A stretch of DNA of 10,475 nt from CAZPZZ01 sp964591245 (GCA_964591245.1 CAZPZZ010000144.1:1-10475), one strand, 5' to 3'. Shown: positions 1 through 7,359, counted from the stretch's first letter. Notes: generated by a model not told the origin, from the letters alone. A program made the numbers and translations.

Positions 1-930
1 GAAGGACTCGACGTCGCGCTGGGCGTCGGACCGCACGCCACGCCGCTCATCGTCGGGAACCGGCTTTTCACGACAGGAACCAACAAACAACTCTTCGCGC
101 TCGAGCTAGACACTGGACACGTGCTCTGGTCTCATGACCTCGTCGAAGACTTCAACGCGCCGCCGCACTATCGCATCATGCCACTCTTCCCTGGCTACAG
201 CTGCAGTCCGCTTGCCTACAAGGATCTGATCATCGTCACCGGTGGCGGTCCAGGCCAGGCGGTGATGGCATTCCACCAGGATGACGGACGGCTTGTATGG
301 CGTAGCGGGGACTTCGCCATCGCACCGGCCTCGCCGATCTTGATCACGGTGGAAGGAGAAGATCAGGTTGTGGTCTTCGGCAGCGATCGCATCGTGGGGC
401 TCGACCCCAACACTGGCACCGTACGCTGGAGCCATCCTCATCAACGCAGGCTGGACGGCAACATCAGCACCCCGGTGTGGAGCGACGACAATTTATTGTT
501 CATGTCATCTGCCCACGATGGTGGCAGTCGTGTGCTTGAAGTCTCGAGGGCTGGTGTGACGGAACTCTGGTTCAACAACACCATGCGGGTGTACTACGGC
601 ACAGTGATCCGCATCGGCGACTACTACTACGGGAGCAGTGGCGACGTCGGGCCAGCGTTCCTGACGGCTATCGCCGCGCGAACCGGTGAAGTCGTGTGGC
701 GGGATCGTCATTTCGCCCGAAGCACGCTACTGCACGCTGACGGCAAACTGATCATCCTTGACGAAGACGGAACCCTGGGATTGGCCACCGTGTCGCACGA
801 TGGACTTCGCATCCTGGCCGAATCACCGGTTCTATCCGGGACAGCCTGGACGGTGCCGACATTGGTCGGCACCACGATCTACTTGCGAGATCGCACCACA
901 ATCATGGCTCTGGACCTTGGAGGGTCCTGA
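1..930 (+). CDS. PQQ-like beta-propeller repeat protein, 5' truncated by the window edge
   Basis: The frame is open from base 1 to TGA 928-930, giving 309 residues with no start in view. At least four blade signatures of the PQQ/BamB-like type are visible, of the form 'A/L-x-D-x-x-TG-x-V/L-x-W': they end at Trp43 (LDTGHVLW), Trp100 (DDGRLVW), Trp143 (NTGTVRW) and Trp233 (ARTGEVVW), with a final strand near IYLRDRTTIMALDLGG at the C-terminus. In this superfamily such repeats fold into a multi-blade propeller, either binding PQQ in quinoprotein dehydrogenases or acting as a scaffold, as in BamB. I see no dehydrogenase catalytic region, so a non-enzymatic or unassigned periplasmic propeller is more likely, but the missing N-terminus (signal peptide, further blades) prevents a firm call. 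It is followed without a gap by a small ORF and then a serine hydrolase on the same strand. Confidence 0.85.
   Translation, partial: EGLDVALGVGPHATPLIVGNRLFTTGTNKQLFALELDTGHVLWSHDLVEDFNAPPHYRIMPLFPGYSCSPLAYKDLIIVTGGGPGQAVMAFHQDDGRLVWRSGDFAIAPASPILITVEGEDQVVVFGSDRIVGLDPNTGTVRWSHPHQRRLDGNISTPVWSDDNLLFMSSAHDGGSRVLEVSRAGVTELWFNNTMRVYYGTVIRIGDYYYGSSGDVGPAFLTAIAARTGEVVWRDRHFARSTLLHADGKLIILDEDGTLGLATVSHDGLRILAESPVLSGTAWTVPTLVGTTIYLRDRTTIMALDLGGS
919..924 (+). promoter_or_regulatory. Strong ribosome binding site inside the 3' end of the propeller gene
   Basis: GGAGGG lies 6 bases before the GTG at 931. This is a near-perfect Shine-Dalgarno sequence at a good distance, and it is the main evidence that translation starts at 931, directly after the propeller stop codon. 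Confidence 0.5.
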
Positions 931-1056
931 GTGCAACGGTTCCATCCACTGGCAGGCATCTCGGTCAAGCACGTACGGGTTTTGGATTCATCGACACGAT
1001 CCAAATTCACCCGCGCGGACCGCCAATCACCGGGAATCGCGCACTCGTCTAGATGA
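931..1056 (+). CDS. Possible 41-aa small ORF linking the propeller and hydrolase genes
   Basis: A GTG codon follows the propeller's TGA with no gap and is preceded by GGAGGG. The ORF runs 41 codons and its TGA (1054-1056) overlaps the ATG of the next gene (1053-1055) as ATGA. This stop/start abutment on both sides is typical of translationally coupled genes. The product is basic, begins MQRFHPLAGISVKHVRVLD, has no membrane segment or signal peptide, and I do not recognise it. The stretches PLAGI and VRVLD faintly recall the N-terminus of CaiB/BaiF CoA-transferases, which would make it a relic of a deleted gene, but the match is too short to rely on. It may serve mainly to carry ribosomes to the downstream start, which has no clear Shine-Dalgarno sequence. 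It could also be chance. Confidence 0.35.
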   Translation: MQRFHPLAGISVKHVRVLDSSTRSKFTRADRQSPGIAHSSR

Positions 1057-2528
1057 GCATCACAATGACAGAAGGAAATACCAACGGTGCACGTGATCGC
1101 GCAAAGCGATTGCAACCAGACTTCGAAACGGTTCTAGACGCACATTTCACGCAACTCGTCACCAGTCCTACATTTCCCGTGCCTGGACTGGTCGTCCTCG
1201 CAAGACGGGGCTCAGATATTTACCATCGCGCCTTTGGTGTCTCGGATCTGGAAACGCGAGCGCCGATGCGAACAGACGCGATGTTTCGTATGTACAGCAT
1301 GACGAAGGTACTAACGAGCTTCGTTGCGCTCAGATTGTACGAGGATGGATTGTTGGCGTTCGACGATCCGGTCTCTGACTATATTCCTTCCTTCGGCCGT
1401 ACCTGGAATATCGCCGTCGATTCGGAAGATGGTCCAGATCGCATCGACTACTGCAGTTTTCTCTCCGGAAAGACTGCCACCTACGACTATCGCTTGATAC
1501 CAGCGCGAGAACCGATACGCATCAAGCATCTGATGAGCGAGACCTCTGGCATCGAGTATGACCTCTTCTCCGAATATGAGGTCCTGTTCGGAGGAGGCAT
1601 ATCTGGCCGAACAAACGGGATCGTCGCCAACGCGCTGCGCCAGAACATTCATCCAGATGTATACAGAAGCACGGCAATTCTTGGCGCAGATCTCACCCTG
1701 GCGCAATTCGTGGACACCATTGCGGCCGCCGGTGTACTCACCTGCGAACCAGGCGAGTTTTCTTACGGGCACGGCGCGACAGTGCTAGGGCGCGTGCTCG
1801 AGGTGGTCTACGAACGGCAACACGGCGTGTTCAAACGCTTTGCAGAGATCATGCACGAATTGCTGTTCCAACCACTCGGCATGCGAAACGCCGTATTTCA
1901 TTTGCAAGATGAAGACCCTCGCCAAAAACTGATTCCAACCTTGTATGGTGCAATGCTTGAGGCGGATGGCCAGACGGTACGCATTGCGCGCGAGGAAAAT
2001 TGTTTACCGTCGACAGGACAGCCCATTACCAACCAGACCGCCCACTCTCAAGGACCGCGGACCTATGACAGTGGGGACACTGGCTCACTCATGACGGCGA
2101 GCGACTATGCCAGGTTCTACGACATGTTGCTCGCCGGGGGCGTGGCGCCCTCAGGCGAGCGCCTGTTGAACGCGCAGGGCGTTCGCACGCTCTGTAAAGG
2201 ACGGTTCACGGGACTGCGACTCGACGTGCCGCTCGCGAGAGCGTTTGGTGTCGCCGGTGACGCAAGTCCGTTTGCTCGGTCGTTCAATTTTGGATGGGCA
2301 ACCGCCCACGGCGACAACCACCACAGTACGGGTTATGCCCCGAGCGATCATTACGACATGTGCCACTGGGGTGGTTACGCCGCAACCCAGGGGTTCTTCT
2401 ATCTGAACGAGGACGCCTACATGCTCGTTTGCCCACAAATGATGCTCACCACTGTCGGTGGATTCTTGCACGCACAGCCTTTGATTCGAGACGCCTCGAT
2501 GGCCGCGTTTCACCGGACGTGGCGCTAG
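1053..2528 (+). CDS. Serine hydrolase of the beta-lactamase class C / EstB family
   Basis: This 491-residue protein has the three active-site regions of the beta-lactamase/penicillin-binding-protein fold as used by EstB-type esterases. The nucleophile motif SMTK is at Ser82-Lys85, in the context FRMYSMTKVLTSF followed by LYEDGLLAFDDPVSDYIPSF. The tyrosine motif is Tyr238-Gly-His240 (FSYGHGATVLGRVLE), in place of Y-x-N. The third motif is the tryptophan-type His438-Trp-Gly-Gly441, in place of KTG. Between them SGDTGSLMTASDYARFYDMLL (from Ser340) is the usual glycine-rich core helix region. These variants point to an esterase or beta-lactamase-like hydrolase rather than a true beta-lactamase; the substrate cannot be read. 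No signal peptide is evident, so it is probably cytoplasmic. The start has no clear Shine-Dalgarno sequence but overlaps the preceding stop (ATGA), suggesting coupling; ATG 1065 is an alternative. By eye its base composition is more AT-rich than the neighbouring genes. Confidence 0.92.
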   Translation: MSITMTEGNTNGARDRAKRLQPDFETVLDAHFTQLVTSPTFPVPGLVVLARRGSDIYHRAFGVSDLETRAPMRTDAMFRMYSMTKVLTSFVALRLYEDGLLAFDDPVSDYIPSFGRTWNIAVDSEDGPDRIDYCSFLSGKTATYDYRLIPAREPIRIKHLMSETSGIEYDLFSEYEVLFGGGISGRTNGIVANALRQNIHPDVYRSTAILGADLTLAQFVDTIAAAGVLTCEPGEFSYGHGATVLGRVLEVVYERQHGVFKRFAEIMHELLFQPLGMRNAVFHLQDEDPRQKLIPTLYGAMLEADGQTVRIAREENCLPSTGQPITNQTAHSQGPRTYDSGDTGSLMTASDYARFYDMLLAGGVAPSGERLLNAQGVRTLCKGRFTGLRLDVPLARAFGVAGDASPFARSFNFGWATAHGDNHHSTGYAPSDHYDMCHWGGYAATQGFFYLNEDAYMLVCPQMMLTTVGGFLHAQPLIRDASMAAFHRTWR

Positions 2529-2671
2529 CATCGGCTAACAACGCGTGATGTCATCCATCCGACGACGCACTTGCTGGCCACAGCGCAGGAGTTGAAGTCC
2601 TCCACGCCAGAGACTGTCTTTCAGATCCTCAAGGTGATCTGTCACTGAACTCGTTGCCTCGGTTTCCCGAC
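2529..2671. other. Convergent intergenic region with a small inverted repeat
   Basis: This 143-bp gap separates the converging hydrolase and phzF-like genes. CAGATC (2622-2627) and GATCTG (2636-2641) form a 6-bp perfect inverted repeat around an 8-base loop. It could act as a weak bidirectional terminator, but neither side has a T-run. No gene is supported here. Confidence 0.3.
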
Positions 2672-3580
2672 TCACCGAACTTGCATCCATCCCTCAGCAA
2701 CAGAGACACAAGCGCCCCCGACCTGTACGGTGGTCACGTCGCCCCGCCGCTTCCTGACCGTGGCCTGCAGCAAGCTGGAACGCCCCATCTCGATCCCCTG
2801 CGCGATGCGCCACGTTAATGTGCCGTCAGCTTTGTCACTCCTATGGGCGAGGAGACCAGCCAACGCACAGTTCGCACTTCCCGTCGCAGGATCCTCCGGC
2901 ACCCCGATCAACGGTGCGTACATGCGTGCCCGGACATCGACGTCCAGATCGCCAACGTCCCGGGTATACAGATGCACGCCAATGAACGCATCCGACGCTT
3001 CAAGCGCGGCGAACTTGTCATGGTGCACACACGCACGCCCCAACACCTGGAGATCCCGAACTTCGACCAGCAGGAAAGGCAGCCCGACGGAAGCAACCGT
3101 CGGTGCGTGGACGCGGCACACGATGTCCTGCGCCTCTAGCCCGATCGCAGCGGCGACCGTTTCAGCCGGATACTCGGGGCCACGGCTGAAGGCTTGAGGA
3201 GCCGTGAGTTCGCAATAGTGCGGACGCTGCCCGGCAAAACGAATCGTGACCGGCACGGGACCCGCGTCTTCTTCAAAGATCACCTGGGCACTCGAACCCA
3301 CGGGGCGGATGTCCCCCCGAGCGGCGAGGACAAATGCGGTTCCAAGATTGGGGTGTCCAGCAAAAGGGATCTCACCTCCTGGGGTAAAGATCCGCACGCG
3401 GCGAGTATGCTGCGGCTCGATAGCGGGCAAGACAAAGGTCGTTTCGGCGTAATTGAACTCGCGAGCAATGTTCGCCATCAGCGCGCTCGTCAGTCCGGTC
3501 GCGTCGGGGAGCACCGCCAATGGGTTTCCACCGAACCGCTCTTCGCTAAAGACATCCACCGTGTAGTACGGGACACGCAT
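2672..3580 (-). CDS. PhzF-family isomerase (phenazine biosynthesis PhzF-like)
   Basis: With a start at 3580 the protein has 302 residues, the normal size for PhzF-fold enzymes (two diaminopimelate-epimerase-like halves). That ATG is preceded by GGAGG (3586-3590) at 5 bases, and its product begins MRVPYYTVDVF, the family's typical N-terminus; an ATG 45 bases upstream is therefore rejected. Family signatures are GGNPLAV (17-23), the catalytic glutamate Glu46 in NYAETTFV (equivalent to Glu45 of Pseudomonas PhzF), RIFTPGGEIPFAGHP (63-77) and GVPEDPATGSAN (226-237). PhzF itself isomerises trans-2,3-dihydro-3-hydroxyanthranilate, but no other phenazine gene is present, and most members of this family have unknown small-molecule substrates. 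I would name it only to family level. It lies 69 bp downstream of the cupin gene and is probably co-transcribed with it. Confidence 0.95.
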   Translation of the reverse strand: MRVPYYTVDVFSEERFGGNPLAVLPDATGLTSALMANIAREFNYAETTFVLPAIEPQHTRRVRIFTPGGEIPFAGHPNLGTAFVLAARGDIRPVGSSAQVIFEEDAGPVPVTIRFAGQRPHYCELTAPQAFSRGPEYPAETVAAAIGLEAQDIVCRVHAPTVASVGLPFLLVEVRDLQVLGRACVHHDKFAALEASDAFIGVHLYTRDVGDLDVDVRARMYAPLIGVPEDPATGSANCALAGLLAHRSDKADGTLTWRIAQGIEMGRSSLLQATVRKRRGDVTTVQVGGACVSVAEGWMQVR

Positions 3581-3585
3581 CGGAT

Positions 3586-3590
3586 CCTCC
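3586..3590 (-). promoter_or_regulatory. Ribosome binding site fixing the phzF-like start
   Basis: On the minus strand GGAGG stands 5 bases before ATG 3580. It decides between this start and an in-frame ATG at 3625 that would add 15 residues with no family resemblance. Confidence 0.7.
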
Positions 3591-3649
3591 CGTCGAACAG
3601 GCGCCAGGAACCCCTGTCCAGACAACGGATGGCCACTGATGCCGCGGTC

Positions 3650-4036
3650 TCACTCCGAAACCTCCCCACCACCCTGGGGCAGCCAGTCCGCTGGCACCGC
3701 GGCGAACACGTCGAGCGCGAACGTGTCGGCGAGCGCCTCGATCTGATGCGGCGTCCCCGCCGGGATGGCGACAACCTCACCTTCGCGCGCCATGACGTCT
3801 TCGCCGGACACACGCAACATGAGCGCTCCATCGAGCACGTACGTCATCTGCTCGCTCTCGTGGGTATGCAAGGGCACCAGCGCTCCGCGCTTCAGATACA
3901 CCTGCGCCAGCAGCTGCCGGTCCCCGGCAACCAGCTTGCGTGAAATCAGTTCGGTAACCTTCTCAAGGGTAATCCGGTCCCAGCCAATGGCCCTGACCTG
4001 TGGTGACGCCGGCACGGACAAATCCTTTTTTCTCAT
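3650..4036 (-). CDS. Single-domain cupin protein
   Basis: This 128-residue protein carries both cupin motifs. Motif 1 is Gly51-ALVPLHTHESEQMTYVLDG, with metal-ligand candidates His57, His59 and Gln63 (or Glu62). Motif 2 is Gly86-EVVAIPAGTPH, with Pro92, Gly94 and His97. The spacing and the HxHxxEQ form resemble KdgF-like small cupins, which often bind a divalent metal, but the substrate cannot be inferred. There is no signal peptide. It is the first gene of a likely two-gene minus-strand operon with the PhzF-like isomerase and is divergent from the E1 gene. The start is uncertain: ATG 4036 has only a weak AAGTGA-like upstream site, whereas an internal GTG (codon 8, 4013-4015) has AAGGA 7 bases before it, which would give a 121-residue protein with both motifs intact. 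Confidence 0.9.
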   Translation of the reverse strand: MRKKDLSVPASPQVRAIGWDRITLEKVTELISRKLVAGDRQLLAQVYLKRGALVPLHTHESEQMTYVLDGALMLRVSGEDVMAREGEVVAIPAGTPHQIEALADTFALDVFAAVPADWLPQGGGEVSE

Positions 4037-4074
4037 TTATATTCAGTCACTTACATGCCATTTTCAGGTCGCAA

Positions 4075-4100
4075 TTGACACCCTATCACGATGATATAAT
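4075..4100 (+). promoter_or_regulatory. Probable promoter of the fused E1 gene (extended -10)
   Basis: TATAAT at 4095-4100 is an exact -10 hexamer, and TG at 4092-4093 makes it an extended -10 element (TGATATAAT). An exact TTGACA lies at 4075-4080, but the spacer is only 14 bases instead of about 17, so the extended -10 is the likelier determinant. Transcription would start near 4107, leaving about 60 untranslated bases before ATG 4166. It sits in the 129-bp divergent region shared with the cupin gene. I could not identify a convincing promoter for the opposite direction. Confidence 0.6.
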
Positions 4101-4165
4101 CTACAGGCAATGCGGGCTTCCCTTAGACCGTCCGGGGCATCATCGGCACGCAGGATTCCACCATC

Positions 4166-6304
4166 ATGAAGAGTTCGATGGTTTCGAACAGCGTGAACAT
4201 CGCACCAGACTCGGAACTGCATGAAGGGCTCTCACGCGACGAGCTCCTCAAGCTTTATAGGACGATGCTACTGTCGCGCCGGCTCGACGACAAGGAAGTC
4301 CAGCTCAAGACCCAGAGTAAGAGTTTCTTTCAGATCAGCGGGGCCGGGCACGAGGCGATCCTGGTGGCGGCAGGGATGCAACTCAGGGCCGGTCGCGACT
4401 GGTTCTTCCCGTACTATCGGGACCGAGCCCTCTCGCTGGCCATCGGATTGACGCCCTACGAGATGCTGTTGGCGGCCGTGGGCTCCTCTGAGGATCCAAC
4501 CTCGGGCGGGCGGCAAATGCCGTCGCACTGGAGCAAACCAGAACTCAATCTGGTATCACCGTCGAGCTGTGTCTCAACCCAATGCCTCCACGCGGTGGGA
4601 TGCGCCGAAGCGTGCCAGTTCTACCTCCGTTTTCCTGAAATCTCGGACAGCGCCGCGCGATGTACCGAGGGAGACGTCGTGTATGTCTCGCTCGGCGATG
4701 GTGGCACCAGTGAGGGCGAGTTCTGGGAGTCACTCAACACTGCCTGCACGCGGAGGCTCCCGATCATCTTCCTCGTGGAGGACAACGGTTATGCGATCTC
4801 CGTTCCGGTGGAGATCCAGACCCCAGGGGGTGACATCGCTCAACTGGTCTCGGCCTTTCCCGGGCTCGAGGTCATCAGCGTGGACGGAACCGACGCGCTA
4901 GCCAGCGTTGCCGCGATGCGCCAAGCCCTGGCATACGCCCGTGGCGGGCGAGGCCCCGTCTTGGTCAAGGCCAGTGTCGTCCGGTTGTACTCCCACTCGG
5001 AGTCAGACGACGAAGGACAGTACAAGAGTGCAGCGGAACGGGAAGAGGAGCGGGACCGCGATCCCATCACCCGCTTTTCGAGGTTCCTGACCCAGTCCCA
5101 GCTAGCCGACGATACGACGCTAGACCAGATCGCGGTCGAGGTGGACGAAGAGATTCGGCGCGCAGCCGAACGGGCCCTGATCGCGCCGGCCCCAACTCCC
5201 ACCACGGTACTCGAGCACGTCTATTCGCCAGATGTAGACCCAACCTCAGCACGCTTTGACGTCCCGGGAACGCCAGAGGGTGACCCCATCACGATGGTGG
5301 CAGCGATCAACCGAACGCTGAAAGATGAGATGGGAGCCAATCCACGCCTGGTGACGTTCGGCGAGGACATCGCCGACTGTAGCCGCGCTGAACTGCTGGC
5401 CTCGTTGCCCGGAAAGGGTGGCGTCTTCAAGGCAACGCTCGGCCTGCAACGCACCTACGGACGGGAGCGAGTCTTCAACGCCCCATTGGCCGAGGCCAAC
5501 ATCGTCGGCCGCGCCGTGGGCATGGCCCTCTGCGGTCTCAAACCCGTCGTCGAAATTCAGTTCTTTGACTACATCTGGCCCGCGATGATGCAGATCCGCG
5601 ACGAACTCACGATGCTGCGCTATCGCTCGAACAACAGTTTTTCCTGTCCAGTGGTAATCCGTGCGCCTATCGGCGGATACCTGCGCGGCGGCTCTCTGTA
5701 CCACAGTCAGTCCGGCGAGAGCATCTTCGCGCACTGCCCAGGGCTCCGCATCGCCTACCCGTCCGACGCCGCCGATGCCACAGGCTTGCTCCGCACTGCC
5801 ATTCGGTGCGACGACCCGGTGCTGTTTCTGGAGCATAAGCACCTCTATCGCCAGACCTACAGTAAAGCCCCCTATCATGGATCCGAACACCAGATTCCGT
5901 TCGGACGCGCCCGGATACGCCGCGAGGGTTCAGACGTCACGGTAATCACGTGGGGGGGACTGGTACAACGCTCTCTCCTCGCCGCAGAACGCGCCGCGCA
6001 ACAGGACGTCAGTGCCGGTGTCATTGATCTCCGAACCCTCGCCCCGTACGACTGGACGACCATCGCCGAGGCCGTGAGCCGGACCAGTCGGGTCGTCGTG
6101 GCCCACGAAGATCAACTCACGTGCGGCTTTGGGGCCGAGATCGCAGCACGGATTGCTGACGAACTCTTCGATCATCTCGATGCGCCGATCAAACGGGTCG
6201 GTGCGCTCGACTGCCCCGTGCCCTATCACCCCGACCTTGAAGCAGCCGTTCTTCCGCAACCAGACGACGTGCTCCAGGCCATCATGAGCGCGGCCGAATA
6301 TTAA
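4166..6304 (+). CDS. Fused alpha/beta E1 component of a 2-oxoacid dehydrogenase (branched-chain type)
   Basis: One 712-residue chain contains both E1 subunits, the thiamine-diphosphate-dependent decarboxylase of a 2-oxoacid dehydrogenase complex. The alpha half (about 20-340) has GHEA (61-64), GGRQMPSHW (114-122), the ThDP/Mg motif Gly177-Asp-Gly179 with Asn207, and an active-site loop around SHSESDD (276-282). The beta half (about 372-705) has the cofactor-activating glutamate Glu443 in NAPLAEANIVG, HSQSGE (513-518), AHCPGLRIAYPSD (522-534) and a C-terminal transketolase domain ending near VPYHPDLE. GRQMP-H and GHEA resemble branched-chain (BCKDH) E1 rather than pyruvate E1; the substrate remains an inference. 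A linker of about 30 residues rich in Pro, Thr and Ala joins the halves. AGGA (4152-4155) lies 10 bases before ATG 4166; ATG 4178 is an alternative. No E2 or E3 gene is adjacent. Confidence 0.95.
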   Translation: MKSSMVSNSVNIAPDSELHEGLSRDELLKLYRTMLLSRRLDDKEVQLKTQSKSFFQISGAGHEAILVAAGMQLRAGRDWFFPYYRDRALSLAIGLTPYEMLLAAVGSSEDPTSGGRQMPSHWSKPELNLVSPSSCVSTQCLHAVGCAEACQFYLRFPEISDSAARCTEGDVVYVSLGDGGTSEGEFWESLNTACTRRLPIIFLVEDNGYAISVPVEIQTPGGDIAQLVSAFPGLEVISVDGTDALASVAAMRQALAYARGGRGPVLVKASVVRLYSHSESDDEGQYKSAAEREEERDRDPITRFSRFLTQSQLADDTTLDQIAVEVDEEIRRAAERALIAPAPTPTTVLEHVYSPDVDPTSARFDVPGTPEGDPITMVAAINRTLKDEMGANPRLVTFGEDIADCSRAELLASLPGKGGVFKATLGLQRTYGRERVFNAPLAEANIVGRAVGMALCGLKPVVEIQFFDYIWPAMMQIRDELTMLRYRSNNSFSCPVVIRAPIGGYLRGGSLYHSQSGESIFAHCPGLRIAYPSDAADATGLLRTAIRCDDPVLFLEHKHLYRQTYSKAPYHGSEHQIPFGRARIRREGSDVTVITWGGLVQRSLLAAERAAQQDVSAGVIDLRTLAPYDWTTIAEAVSRTSRVVVAHEDQLTCGFGAEIAARIADELFDHLDAPIKRVGALDCPVPYHPDLEAAVLPQPDDVLQAIMSAAEY

Positions 6305-6306
6305 TC

Positions 6307-6519
6307 GTGCCCTGGGCCGTCCGTCGCAGCGTAGCGACCATCCGCGCCATCGGGGCCACCGCGTTACTCACGGCGACGCTCATCAGCAGCACGCCGTCTG
6401 GAGCCATCCATATCGAAATACTGGACTCCGTAACTGGCTTCCTGTCTCCCGAACAAACAACGACCGTGGCCGGCGCATGTTCAAGCGGCGCATCAATGGT
6501 CTGGATTGCCTTCTGGTGA
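6307..6519 (+). CDS. Possible small exported peptide, 70 aa, of unknown function
   Basis: A GTG starts two bases after the E1 stop codon and opens a 70-codon frame ending at TGA 6517-6519. The product has a basic start (WAVRRSVATIR), a hydrophobic stretch AIGATALLTATLI and small residues before IHIEILD, resembling a signal peptide followed by a mature part of about 37 residues. No Shine-Dalgarno sequence is visible, so translation would rely on coupling to the E1 stop. It is in the same frame as the following barrel gene, separated from it by a single stop. I recognise no family. It may be non-coding leader sequence for the barrel gene. A shorter overlapping frame is also open here, so coding evidence is weak. 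Confidence 0.25.
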   Translation: MPWAVRRSVATIRAIGATALLTATLISSTPSGAIHIEILDSVTGFLSPEQTTTVAGACSSGASMVWIAFW

Positions 6520-6564
6520 CACCCGACTGTGGCATTTCTGTCGTGTAGCGCTTCCTCCAGACAC

Positions 6565-7359
6565 GTGCCCCGTCAAAGCCTCGTGCTGCTGTTCGTAACC
6601 TGGAGCATCATCAGTGCACTTGGTGGTCTCCTGCCGACCTGGGCCAATGCGGATATACGCGGAGAAGAGCGCCAACGCGTGCACCTACGTCTGTTCACCG
6701 GTCTCGGCCTCACCAAGAGCGGCGACCTGCGAATACGACAACCGCGACTAGGTACCGACCTCCTCTTCGAACGGGTAACCTGGGAACATCACTCTCTCAC
6801 CACACGCTGGACCCGAGATTCCATTCCCTACACCGGACTGCGGGCCGAGCGCTTCTTTCAACACCCATCATGGCTTGCTGCCTCGGTCGAAGTGGTACAT
6901 TTCAAGATCACGGCTACGCCGCAACAACGCATCCGCGTGCGAGGTGCCGACAACGGCACCCCCATTGACACCGTGGCCCCGTTTTACCAGTTCGTGCAGC
7001 AGTACCGCGTGACGAACGGTGTCAATCTCCTCCTCGGTAATCTACAAGCACATAGAGGCATCATGTCGAACACCCGCTTCCCTCACGGACAACTCGATGT
7101 CTACACCGGAATCGGCTCGGGAGTAACGATTCCACACACCAGTTCGTCGATTGACGGTGACCGCTTGGCCGGGTACGAATGGGGTCGTCCCGCACTGCAG
7201 GCACTGGCCGGCATTTCCTGGCGAACATCCGAACACTGGGATCTGTCGCTGGAGTACAAATTCACGAGAACGACCGTCGATGGATCCGTAGCCAACGGCG
7301 ACAGCCGGTCGCGGCTTCACACCAATCACCTCACGTTCGGCTTCGGCTACCAATATTGA
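6565..7359 (+). CDS. Outer-membrane beta-barrel protein, faintly like lipid A oxidase-type barrels
   Basis: From GTG 6565 the product is 264 residues with a clear signal peptide: MPRQ, a hydrophobic core (SLVLLFVTWSIISALGGLL) and an ANA cleavage site after residue 29. The mature part alternates polar and apolar residues in short strands and ends HLTFGFGYQY, i.e. an aromatic C-terminal strand typical of barrels inserted by the BAM complex. Features such as VEVVHFKIT, a run GVNLLLGNLQAHRG, VYTGIGSGVTIPH and LQALAGISWRTSEHWDLSLEYKF recall small 8-strand-type barrels annotated as lipid A oxidase/OmpA-like; that family link is from memory and tentative. GTG 6529 would add 12 residues ahead of the signal peptide; neither start has a good Shine-Dalgarno sequence. 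It lies between E1 and the atp genes on the same strand, with no evident functional link to either. Confidence 0.75.
   Translation: MPRQSLVLLFVTWSIISALGGLLPTWANADIRGEERQRVHLRLFTGLGLTKSGDLRIRQPRLGTDLLFERVTWEHHSLTTRWTRDSIPYTGLRAERFFQHPSWLAASVEVVHFKITATPQQRIRVRGADNGTPIDTVAPFYQFVQQYRVTNGVNLLLGNLQAHRGIMSNTRFPHGQLDVYTGIGSGVTIPHTSSSIDGDRLAGYEWGRPALQALAGISWRTSEHWDLSLEYKFTRTTVDGSVANGDSRSRLHTNHLTFGFGYQY

Noticed and set aside
1053..2528. Antibiotic-resistance beta-lactamase
   Set aside because: It lacks a signal peptide and the YxN and KTG motifs; the Y-G-H and H-W-G-G variants fit EstB-like hydrolases better.
2529..2645. Open frame of about 38 codons continuing after the serine hydrolase stop
   Set aside because: No start codon with a ribosome site and the hydrolase already has a full-length C-terminus; no family resemblance.
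2672..3580. Phenazine biosynthesis cluster
   Set aside because: Only a PhzF-fold gene is present; the other phz genes are absent and the family is broad.
3194..3943. Long + strand open frame of 249 codons across the phzF-like and cupin genes
   Set aside because: It is antisense to two genes with clear family motifs and its product is arginine/histidine-rich without recognisable domains.
5246..5890. Minus-strand open frame of 214 codons inside the E1 gene
   Set aside because: It lies fully antisense to strongly conserved E1 beta motifs; GC-rich codon bias explains it.
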